From Lasiodiplodia sp. COLG20 (Eukaryota; Ascomycota; Dothideomycetes; Botryosphaeriales; Botryosphaeriaceae): a stretch of 64,000 nt of DNA. Positions within the stretch are counted from its first letter, which is position 1, and every line of letters begins with the position of its first letter. The notes under the pieces are model-generated. The model had not been told where the DNA came from, made no database searches, and saw only the letters and a list, made by a program, of their open reading frames with translations. Positions 11,013 to 20,852 of this stretch are shown in pieces. The position numbers were made by a program, and so were the translations under genes. The DNA is taken from NCBI GenBank assembly GCA_009801085.1, contig VNWV01000002.1, positions 992,001-1,056,000 of the forward strand. The letters run 5' to 3'.

Positions 11013-13139
11013 TCAAAGCTCCGCGAAAAACTCAGTGATGACTCCAGTCGTTAAGTCCACGATTTTCTCCACATCAGCCTTTGTCACGTTATATGCGGGG
11101 GCTAACAACACGTGGTCGCCGGATTTGCCGTCCACTGTGCCGGTGCCTGGGTAAATCGAGATGCTGTACTTGGGCTCCATTCCTGGAAAGGTCATTAGTG
11201 TCTGTCTGCATAGACAATGAATCTTGCGGCAACGAACCTTTTTCATGAACGCCCATTGCTACGCCAAGTTTCGGATCGAACGGCTCTTTCGTGGCCTTGT
11301 CCTTCACAAGTTCGATCTAATCCTAATGTCAGCTGTCGGCTCGCATCAGGTCCTAAAGTTGCACTTACTCCCCAGAAAAGCCCGCGGCCTCGGATGTCAC
11401 CAACATTCGGGTGGGCCTCGAGTTTCTTTTTGAGCAGCTCCTCTAGATAACTCCCCATGGCCTTGACATTCTCGCACAGGTGATCCTCTCGAATGATGCG
11501 CTGCACCTCTGCCGCCGCCGCGCAAGCCACGGGGTGGCCCTGGTATGTCTGACCATGAGAAAAGCTGCCGGTACCCTTCTCCAGCGCGCCCACCACGCGA
11601 TGGTTGATCAGCACGCCTGCGACGGGAGCGTAGCCGCCGCCCAGGCCCTTTCCGATGGTCTGAATGTCGGGGACCACGCCTTCCTGCTGCCAAGCATGAA
11701 GCGTACCGGTGCGGCCCATGCCGCTCATAATCTCGTCCATGATGAGCAGCGCCCCGTACTTATCGCAGACGGCCTTAACAGCCTTGAAGTAACCGGGTAC
11801 GGAAGGGACGCAGCCGAGAGCCTATAGGCGTTTTCGTCAGCAATTAAATCTTTGCATGGCGATTGCTTGGTTGGTCGCAACAAGATTTTGCGTGAATGAT
11901 GATGGTACACCTTCACTGGCTGAACGTTTTGGGATGTGGGCGAGGGGCATTGAATCTTGATCCAGTAACTCCTGCTTGAAGAAGAGTACCATACTTGTCA
12001 AGACACCCTCCATCAACGATGATTGTGGGGTTCTCATCATTTTGCGAGATACCTCTAGAGCATGACATCCGACCTTGTGGAATTGGGGGAATCAAAGATG
12101 CAAACCCAAAATCCATATTTTCTGTCTCACGCTCTTCCACGGAGGAGTACTCATCAAGGGGCAACCGGGAAAAAGTGAGAGGAGGGTGTTTGAAACGTAC
12201 CGCACCAACAACCGGCTCCGCCACGAAAGCACACACAGTATCAGGGCCGAGGCGCTGGAACTCCTCGTCCAGTTCTGTTGCTAGCCTAGCAACGTATTCT
12301 TCGTCTCCCTCGCCGTCTGCTTTACCGCGATATGCGTTGCAAGCGGAAACACGAGAGATGTTCTCCAGCAGCATAGGCTCAAACAGCGCTCTTCGACTGA
12401 CGTGCCCACCAAGGGACAACGAACCAAGTGTCGTGCCATGGTACGATTCCTTTCTGGCGATGAACTTGGTGCGCTGAGGCTGGGGAGGCGAAATCTCCAG
12501 ATGGTATTGACGGGCAAGCTTCATTGCTGCTTCAATGGCTTCGGATCCTGCACGATGTTTGTCAACGGGCATACTCTGGGACAATATCTTCCTGAATTTC
12601 CCACAACTGCGGATTGCGGAGATCAAATGAGAAGAATCATAGGCTTAATGTAGCGTAACAAAAGTAAGGCATTGGTGTGGTGAATTTTCGGTTCTCGCGC
12701 CCACAATGCTCCTTTAGTCCTTGCAGGAGTGCGGCACCAATGTTGTGCAAATGTTTGCAAGCAATTGGCGTGAGGAGAAGAAATAGAGTGACATACCTGA
12801 GCTAACAATGAAGGCTTTAGCCATTTCTCTGTTGGACCCCAAAACCAACTCTTCGCCCAAAGCCTCAGCAGCTGCTGTGCTGAAGAATAACGAATGGCAA
12901 TAAGCCGCTTCATTCATTTGCCGTATGATGGCATCATGAACACGCTTGTCTCCATGACCCAGGCATGAAACAGCAGCACCACCGGTAGCATCTAAAATCT
13001 GTTGGCCATTGGAGAGAGTGAGATAGTTTCCCGAAGCTCCGACAACCTTGAGAGGGAGTTGCTTCAGATTGCGGTGAAGAATGCCGGAGCTCTTTGCAGC
13101 TTCGGCATCCTGATAGTTGGACCGAGATGGAGGCAGCAT
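11013..13139 (-). CDS. class III PLP-dependent aminotransferase
   Basis: Pyridoxal-phosphate aminotransferase of the omega-amino-acid/acetylornithine fold; the substrate cannot be read from sequence. Exons 13139-12797, 12547-12201, 11821-11369, 11316-11238 and 11182-11013 give 463 residues. Landmarks: VSCLGHGD near 57-64, SSGSEAIEAAMK (113-124) for phosphate binding, ESYHGTTLGS (148-157), EPVVGA (225-230), LLIMDEIMSGMGRTG with the PLP-nitrogen Asp at 259, and TIGKGLGGGY with the Schiff-base Lys at 288. The first methionine matching family length is 13139; an in-frame ATG at 13250 would add 37 unlikely residues. Two introns are long (249 and 379 nt) beside normal ones of about 52-55 nt, and the fourth uses an unusual GTTCGT donor. 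The promoter has paired CGG-N4-CCG motifs, hinting at a zinc-cluster regulator. Confidence 0.92.
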
Positions 13140-14392
13140 TGTGGAAGAAGTATCGCAAGAGATGTTGAACTGGCAGAAGAGTCGAAGTTGAGCAGGAATG
13201 CCAAAAACAATGGAACCATTTGACGGCCTAGTGTAGTGATCCAGTGTCAATTAGTGTGGGGAGATGGAAGCTTCTTATACGAGTTTGCTTATCTGAAGCA
13301 TCTCGCACTCCCCACTCTTGCGAACCACTATTAAGTGAAGATATTTGCTCAATACAGTAGTCGGAACGCTGTGGTGGCTGCGGGGACGGTAACTAGTGAG
13401 TCAGACCGTTCGGCATGCCGAACATACATGAACCGGCCATCGGACCGGCCGGCAACGGTAGGGCTTAGTGCGTTCAATGGCGCAACCATGTTTGATGAAG
13501 GGGTTCTGCCCGGGTCAGCCAACGATGCTCTAAGACATGCATTGTAGCGAGTGGGGCATTCCAAACCACTGTCTCGGTTTGATAGCCTCTGGAAAGACAA
13601 TCAGCAGTTCTACCCAGTCCGTGTTCAGTCAGGACGGAGAATTGAGCGTTCGTTCTCGTTCATCCGCCTACGCACCCAATTCATGTGGGATCCCTTCAAA
13701 CATGCGCACTGAGCCTTGATTTCCCCATACTCACCCTTGATGCATCTGCAAAAGTTTGTGATGTCATTCAAGAACCGGCCCAGCAACTCAGAATGACGAC
13801 TTCATGCACGACCCATGAAACGGCCTGAGACCGCTCGGCATCCCGAAGCTCGGTAAATCCGGCACTCCTGACGCCAGCGTGCTCAAGATCTCCCCGACGA
13901 CCCTGACCAGCGGTACCTGCGTGTGTCCAGTGCTTTTCCTGCGCGCACGGGCAAATATTGGATTTGCAGGTCGCCTGTGCTGACGACGTCAGACCGCCTC
14001 AAGGCCTTTCACTTGCCGTTGTTAGCTCCGGCCGGAGGCTCGATGTGCCGAAAACACCTTGAGTCGTGAGCGTCCATTAGGATCAACAGCGGCGCAGGCT
14101 GTCCCCGAGACGCGAAGAGCGACGGAGATGCGATATCGGTGCTCCGTGCACGCATGTGGATAGGTTCTCCGTTGCCGGAGACAAGCCGAAGGCCGGATCA
14201 ATTCAGGCGCCGCCTCCGCGATGACGCTCCCGTCCAGCGCCAAGCCTGAAGGCGGTCAGCGGCGTGGGGAAGGCCAGCTCTGTCTCAAGTGAACACCATC
14301 TACGAAATTCCCATCCGCACGCCAACAAGCTCTCCTCTCGACACCACTGGCCCAATTACCTGCCCCGAGGGTGGATAGTCAATTTGCACACC
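13140..14392. other. divergent intergenic region, aminotransferase and SRP19 promoters
   Basis: 1.25 kb between the aminotransferase gene (-) and the SRP19 gene (+). It contains a perfect 16-bp palindrome at 13408-13423, a related sequence at about 13827-13848, and a small inverted repeat CTGAC-N3-GTCAG at 13980-13992. No gene is seen. An in-frame extension of SRP19 back to 14264 is possible but not protein-like for the family. Confidence 0.55.
13408..13423. promoter_or_regulatory. 16-bp perfect palindrome containing CGG-N4-CCG
   Basis: GTTCGGCATGCCGAAC reads the same on both strands. A diverged copy with CGGCATCCCG lies at 13836-13845, and the flanks (AGACCG-T/C-TCGGCAT) match too. CGG...CCG inverted triplets are the usual target form of Zn2Cys6 regulators. 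It lies about 270 bp upstream of the aminotransferase ATG. The function is inferred. Confidence 0.4.
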
Positions 14393-15277
14393 ATGGCACA
14401 CCACGCGCGCGTTGAGGAAATCTCCGACAGCGAACCGGAGGAGATGGATCCCTCCGACTTCGACCCGCAAGCCTTCGCTCGCAGCATGATGGGCGCCCCT
14501 GGTCCTTCCGACCTCGATCCCCAGCTGCAGCCGCAGTCCCCCTTCGCCGGCGCCAACAACCCGAATGCAGCGGCCCAGCGCGCGGCGCAAGCGGAGATGC
14601 AGGAGAAGTCGAAGAACTGGCAGTGCATCTACCCGGTTTATTTCGACGCGTCGCGCACGAGGGCTGAGGGCCGTCGCGTCAGCAAGGAGCTGGCCGTGCC
14701 GAGCCCGCTGGCGCGCGAAATGGTGGACGCCGTCGCGGCGCTAGGTCTGACCCAGGTCGTGTTCGAGCCGGGCAAGACGCACCCCAAGGACTGGAGTAAT
14801 CCGGGCAGGGTGAGGGTTTTGATAAAGAAGGAGGGAGGTGTGCCGGTTCACCCTAAGGTTCAGAACAGTAAGTTTTCTGTCATTATTGTGCTTCCCATAT
14901 TGCTGGATTCGGCTGTGGTACTGCACGTTCACCCTAGAACTTGGGACTGACACCAGCACCCAGAGCACCACCTCTACAATCTTGTTGCTGCCTACCTCAA
15001 GGAGCACCCGACGACTGAAGACGCGCCAATGCGCCTGCGTATTGCGGGCGTGCCCCCGCCCAAGGAGCTCAAGCCGCCAGCCGTCCCCCGCGGATGGAAG
15101 ATCAACCCCATCGTGCCGCTGCATTCGCCCGCCCTTAGCGGCGGTGGCGTTAGCGAGAACTTGTTCAAGGACATGATGGCTGAGATGCAAGGCGAGATGC
15201 CAGGCTCAGGCAATGCCAGCGATAGTGGCGCTGGCGGAAAGAAGAACAAGAAGGATAAGAAGAAGGGTAAGGCTTGA
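14393..15277 (+). CDS. SEC65: signal recognition particle subunit SRP19/Sec65
   Basis: RNA-binding SRP subunit that helps assemble SRP54 on 7SL-type RNA for co-translational targeting to the ER. Exons 14393-14867 and 14964-15277 (intron 96 nt) give 262 residues. Residues 1-75 are acidic and Pro/Gln/Asp-rich. The SRP19 fold starts at WQCIYPVYFDASRTRAEGRRV and runs through PKDWSNPGRVRVLI; the splice restores KHHLYNLVAAYLKEHP. The C-terminus ends in a Lys-rich tail (KKNKKDKKKGKA), common in Sec65 proteins. The start at 14393 has a good fungal context (CACCATGGC). The identity is strong. Confidence 0.94.
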
Positions 15278-16343
15278 GAAGGACACGGTCTCGCGGGGAC
15301 CAATGCCTTACTTTCCCATGAGATTGCATTGCAGGCGTCGCATAAGAGGAAGAGAGGAAAAGGAAAGACTTTAAGACGCCACAGCGATCTGTAGAGCTCC
15401 ACCTTATTCAGGTGATCCTTCCTTTTCTTTTTTTTTTCTGGAGGTTTGCATGGTAGCAAGAGCCAAGCGCTGAAAATTCCTCTTCCGGAGAACTCGATTA
15501 TATCTGGGACTGGAGTGGCCCCTGGCACTTGCTATATCATGCCGCTTCATGCATGCCTAGCTTGCGAGCGCGGGCTAAATAGGATCTACGTCGGCGAGAC
15601 ATACATCAGATGTCGGGAACGCATCGATAACACAATGCATATTAATTTCTTTGATCTTGATCGGCTCTGCATGTGCATGACTCTGTGAGGCTCGGCCCGT
15701 ACCGGTAGCGTCTATTATTGCGTTCTATTAATGGTGCTGCGTCCCCAGTTCTAGATAGAGTGATTGCCCGAAAATGGTAGGTGGACGGTATAGGTAAAGC
15801 GTCTTCTTGCGGATGTGGCAGGTAACTCGTACCGACAACTGGTATTTATTATAGGAACGAGTATTAGTCACCTTCACCGTCGTGTGAAGTCGGCAAGCGA
15901 TTGACAACTATAAAAGTTCTGTTTGAAGTTGGTTAAATGTACAAATCATGGGCAGTTGAAGCTAACGTCCGGACATTTTTGTCTACTTATTAATTCCACA
16001 TCTTCGTCTGGATGTTGGCTTCAACTACCCACGACATGTAAGTATTATTCACTTGTTCGTAATAACGTATTTGTAACCCACTGCTGGGGAACGTATAGTG
16101 TGAAAGCAATACCAGATCCATTAAGTTGTCCTCTTATCCGAGGCAAAGTCATCATTACTACGCTTGTTCTTGCACGAGTTTCTCGACAGCTCTCCGGAGC
16201 CTCACAGATCTCTCTAGGTCATCTCATATTTTTGTTTTCCCTCTCCCGCGATAACCCTCTGACCAGAAACTTGAAAGAAACTACTCTCTAACCCCCCTTC
16301 CCCTAGCAACGGCACCGCCGCTGCTGGCCGTACAACCAGGGGC
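15278..16343. other. convergent intergenic region, AT-richer
   Basis: 1.07 kb between the SRP19 stop (+) and the protease stop (-). It is clearly more AT-rich than its surroundings and contains a T-run near 15427-15438. It presumably carries both 3' untranslated regions. I see no gene or repeat. Confidence 0.6.
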
Positions 16344-18404
16344 TTAGAAAATGCCCGAGGAGGTGTTCGACGACGACGACGAGTTCGACGAGACCTGCTG
16401 AGCCCAGCCGAGGCGAGGAGGCGTGGTGGTGGCGTCGTGGATGACGTACTGGCTCTTGAGGAAGATGTCACCGATGATGGAGAAACCGATGCCCTCGTCA
16501 CGCTGGATACCACCAAAGCAGGTGCCGCTGCCAGCGGGCGTGTAGTTGACGTAGTTGCCAGGAACGGTGCGCTTGACGCCGCTAATGACGAGGGAGAAGT
16601 CGGGCAGGGTGGCGGAGCAGGGGAAGATGTAGCCGCCGTAGCTGGAGCTGTACTGCGCATTCTCGACCTTCTCGTAGTAGGCACTGACGACGTCGGTAGG
16701 CAGGTAGACAAGAGTAGTGCCAGTGTCGGCGATGGCGTCGATTTCGGCGGTCTGGGTCTCGCCAGAACCGACGACAAAGCCATCGGGCTTGAACTCCCAG
16801 AAGCCGTTCGACGTATCGACATCGACGTAAGCGATATCTCCAGTGTACCTGCTCTCAACGATCATGCCGAAGTCGTACGCACCCACTTCGCCCTTCTTGA
16901 GGGCGACGGCGAACAACTTCTTGGCAAGAGACGAGCCAACAGTGTCGAAGAAGGTATTCTGCGACTTCGGCTCAACAGTGTTGATGCTGGAGAAAGCAAG
17001 GCCGAGCAGGCCATCGCTGTCGACGTCCTGGGTGAAGGATGTGGAGACGGAGGTGGCGGCCTCGACGGCCTGGGAGGTGGCAGTCACACCACCTACAACC
17101 ACCTTGTCGGCGTAGACGGTACCCGAAGCACCGGAGCCATCGCCGTAAGAGATGTCCCACGTGGAGCCTTCCATCTCGGTGCCCGACTTGGTGGGGTCGT
17201 AGACGGCGTGGCCGGTCTGCTCGTCGGAGGCCATCAGGGTGGAGAAGACCCAACTACGAAACCATTAGCTCGCTGCATGACAGATGACGAAATCCAGTAG
17301 ATTGCTGGAGCTGCCGAGACACGGCAGGAACGGAGGTGTGGCGAGAATGTTTGCTGGGGGTCGAAATAGGGAAAGTTGTTTCAGCCTGCAGGCCGAAAAT
17401 GGCGATGCATATGCCGGTGACGAAGCACACGTTTCCGCCACCACGCGCAGCCCCACCAGTCAGCCTAGCCCCGCCGGGCGTTTGAATCGCGCCTAGTCCT
17501 GAGGTAACGAGTGGACCAGGGACGTTTGGGTTGGATGAAGGGACGACGAAGCCTTCCCCATGCTGCACGGGCGCAGTCGTCATCCACGTCCACTGCCGCA
17601 CTCGTTCCATGGTTGGACGTGCAGCGCGAGCTAGAGCTGGGCGGCAGGCCGCGTTGCATGCTTGCGAAGACTGTTTCATCAACGCCGAGCTGGCGCTTGC
17701 ACGCCACTGCAGATGCAGGTTGAAACGCAGTGGAGAATGGGGACAATTGCCCAGAAGGACAAGAGAAATCAAGCCAAAACAAGGCGGTCCAAGCGGGCCG
17801 GGGCGGTTGAAACGTCGCTTGGCGGCGCTGGTGCCAGTCCCGATCCGCGCCCGCGCGCATGAACTCTGCACGGGTCGGCTAGGACTGTCACCCTTGGACG
17901 CCTCCCTGGCCGCGCATGGACATGATGGGGCGGTGTTTGTGAAACGGGGGAGAAAACAGGGGATGACGTGATTCGCGGGTTGTGGTCGTGCTGCTTAGGG
18001 AAATTGTGGTACTCACAGATCAGCAGAACCCTGCCACCACATGTTAGCCTGGCATCTTCACCGCAAAGGCTGGGCATACATACAGTGTCGAAGTCGAGCT
18101 GGAGCTCGGTGCCGCCGACGGTGACGGGGCAGAGGTAGAGCGAGTCGTACTCGTCCTCGGGCGTGGCAGCAACAGTGCCGGTGACGACGGCAGCCGCGGC
18201 AGACTGGACGTCGGACGGAGCAGTGCCCTTGTACTTGTTGTAGACCTTGGCCATCTGGATGGGGCCATTCTTCCTGTAGGTGCCCCTCAGGACCTGGTTG
18301 AAGGAGAAGAAGTCACGCTTCTGGAGAGACTCGAGGGCAACTGGGCTGGCCAGGGTAGAGCTGCAGAGCGCCGCCAGGGCGGTCACAGACCGGAGAGAAG
18401 GCAT
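16344..18404 (-). CDS. secreted pepsin-like aspartic protease (peptidase family A1)
   Basis: Extracellular acid protease of the endothiapepsin/aspergillopepsin type. Exons 18404-18084, 18030-18017 (only 14 nt) and 17253-16344 give 414 residues. A signal peptide ([13 protein letters not shown]) and a propeptide with a dibasic KR precede the mature enzyme. The first catalytic motif is Asp106-Thr107-Gly108-Ser109; Asp-Thr ends exon 1 and Gly-Ser comes from the microexon, which encodes GSAD plus two bases. The flap Tyr is in SYGDGSG (about 148), and the second catalytic motif is ADTGTT (Asp288). Cys pair FPCSATLPD and GTCFGGIQ is present. The C-terminus is Ser-rich. Intron 1 is 53 nt, but intron 2 is 763 nt and GC-rich. 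The family call is certain; the microexon is forced by frame and by family conservation. Confidence 0.93.
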
Positions 18405-20852
18405 CGTGACTGAAGAGAGAACTGCGAGGTACGGAGAGCGATGCTGTCCAAGGGGAGCGGATGACGACCATCTTTATACACCCTGAGCCCAAGGGCAATT
18501 GGCGCTGCTCAGTCGAACCCCGAAGATCGACGAGATCCACAATCACAGCAGACAGCCACTCACGGACAGTGGAGCAGCAGCACTGGCTGACCCCAGGAAA
18601 CACTTCGGCGCACGCCCTCGTGCTGCGGAAGCACGTTGAGCTTTCGAGAGGCATGCTGCATCGGGCTATAGCTCCGCTCCGATGCGCGCGTCTGCAGGCC
18701 GCAGGCGACATGGGTGGCACCGCGGGAACAGCTTCACCGCGGTGGCGGCCACGACTCAGGCAGACCATTATTCGCGCCGACGGACTGCAGGCCCGCGGGG
18801 CAGGCGCGGCAGGCCAACTGCCTGTTTCAAACAGGCGGCTCCACGGTGGGAATCGGCCACGGCCGGCGTCGGACATTAGGAGGAAGATCGGCCTAGTCTC
18901 GTGAGGGCCCGGCGCGCGTTGACGATAGGGTCCTGTCAGATGTTTCATCCGATTGGGGCGTCAAGGGAAATGCCCAGCGCGGCGCAGGCGACTGTATCAG
19001 GCGCGTCAGACACAGAAACAGCGTGCGCGGCGCTGGATTGGAGCGGGTGCCGCGATAGGGGATGCTGCTAAGCATTGCCAAAGACTGCAGCGATCCGCCG
19101 CCCAGCTGCCAAGAGACGCCGCGGTGGGCCATGGGCGCCTTGGTGGTTGTGTGCCTGGCTGTGTGGGGAGTTGCCAGCTGCAGGAGGGCCTAGTCTGCGA
19201 TGCCTAATCGATATCCGCCGTCGTTGACGTCGTGCCCAGAGAGCGGTGACCACGCACGCCGCCGCCGTCGACGCACACAGCCCAGCCCGCGGTCCAGCCG
19301 GCCAGCGCACCACCAGCACCCAAGTCGCGTACGCTGCCTTCCCCGTGCGGCTCTGTGCCACTCGGTCTGAGGCGCAGCGACGAATTCCCTTCATCTCGAG
19401 TGCGTGCCAATAGAGCCTGGCGCGTCGCATTGATTGGGACCAAATTGGCTCAGGCCGCCAGCGAGTGCTATGCAGAAGCCGTCTGTCCCGTCGCGTGGTG
19501 TTCTGATAAGGCTAAGCCTCACGGCCGAGGGGGGCTGCACGAATGGCGCCATGCGTGCGCTGCGGTGAGGCGCGTCGTTGATTCGAAGTTTGTTGCCTTT
19601 GGGTTGCGTCGATCTTCCGCAGCCTTCGACGCCCGCATAAGTAGTCAATCTTTAATCTCGAGCCCAGCCAACCAGCGCCCGCACACTGCCGTGCCGCTCG
19701 CCGAACTACCCATGACTGCGCTTCCTTGCCCGTTGCGGCAGGTCGATAGCGCATCGTGGAGTCGTGATAGCGGAGAACAACACAAGCTCCGCCACTGCCT
19801 CTGCTCAAGCTCTTGCAAGCTTGCCGCGCCATCGACGGGGTGCTTGGCCGCATGATACCCATGCCGACGCCACACTCCGCAGTGCAGTGCCTCTAGAGTA
19901 CCACAAATTCTTTCTGAACAGTTACGGACCCGTTGCCCATGTTGAGCTATCGCTGAGCTGTGTGACAAGGGTCTAGTTCCTCATGGACCCTTCGCCTCAG
20001 CTGCCGAGTTGAAATAGTGGATAACCTCGTGCTCCTGCCTGTGTTGTGTCACCACAAACCAACGCTGCCAACAGCTCCACTAGCTGTTTCGCCGAGTGGG
20101 ACTGGCTTCCCGTGCCTGGTCCCTGGCAAAACCAACTCGGAACTTGGTCACCCCCCGGCTTTCGAGCGCCCTTGAATCTCGCCCTCGCCGAGACAGCTCT
20201 TGGCGGACACATGCCGTCCGCCAGCACATGTGCGCTCCGCCGCTACAAGCATTGCGCCCTCCCATTCGCTCCGCCGCCAAGTCCGTGCGGACATGAGGTG
20301 CAACCTTCCTTCTGGCGCCTAAAAAGGTGAACCGTTTGTCGGTCATATCCGTCCGTCGGCCCGCGAATAGGGACTAGCCGCTTCCTGAACCTCTTGTTTG
20401 CTGCAGAGCTGGAGAGTAATGATCGCTCACCGATGGCGACAGTCCCACTGGCCAGTACCCGGCGATCCGATCACACAACTGGTCCGCATGATTACATGAC
20501 TCGGCCCTACGATTCCACGATTGTGTCCTGCCATATGCGGTATAGGCTCCAGTTGGTGACGAAGCTACTGGAACCTCTTACCTCTTGTGTTCGGGGAGCT
20601 ATGCACTTGACCTTCTCCAATGTCACATGTGATTCTCGTTGTCTGAAGCAAACGACGGACAAGCCGACAAAGTTAAAACGGCATTAAGGGTTTTGGTATT
20701 TTCTATGACTGGATCAATGTAATACGATACTGGGTGGCGGAGCTCGGCTTTCCTGCTACCTTGTTACTGCAAGGGAAGTGCGTCAAAATCTATCGTCTCA
20801 TCTACCTCTTGAGTTCTGTGGAACAACCAAGACGTTGTGGTATCGGGCTTGC
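18405..20852. other. 2.4-kb intergenic region
   Basis: Upstream of the protease gene (-) and downstream of the Dbp6 gene (-). The first 1.5 kb is GC-rich; the stretch from about 20390 to 20850 is AT-richer and probably holds the Dbp6 3' end. Open frames here overlap on both strands and lack recognisable motifs. The protease promoter must lie here. Confidence 0.55.

Noticed and set aside
16437..17300. 287-codon plus-strand frame
   Set aside because: Exact antisense shadow of the aspartic protease third exon.
17531..17971. Open frame inside the long protease intron as a nested gene
   Set aside because: No conserved residues or domain; open only because the intron is GC-rich. The long intron itself is reported instead.
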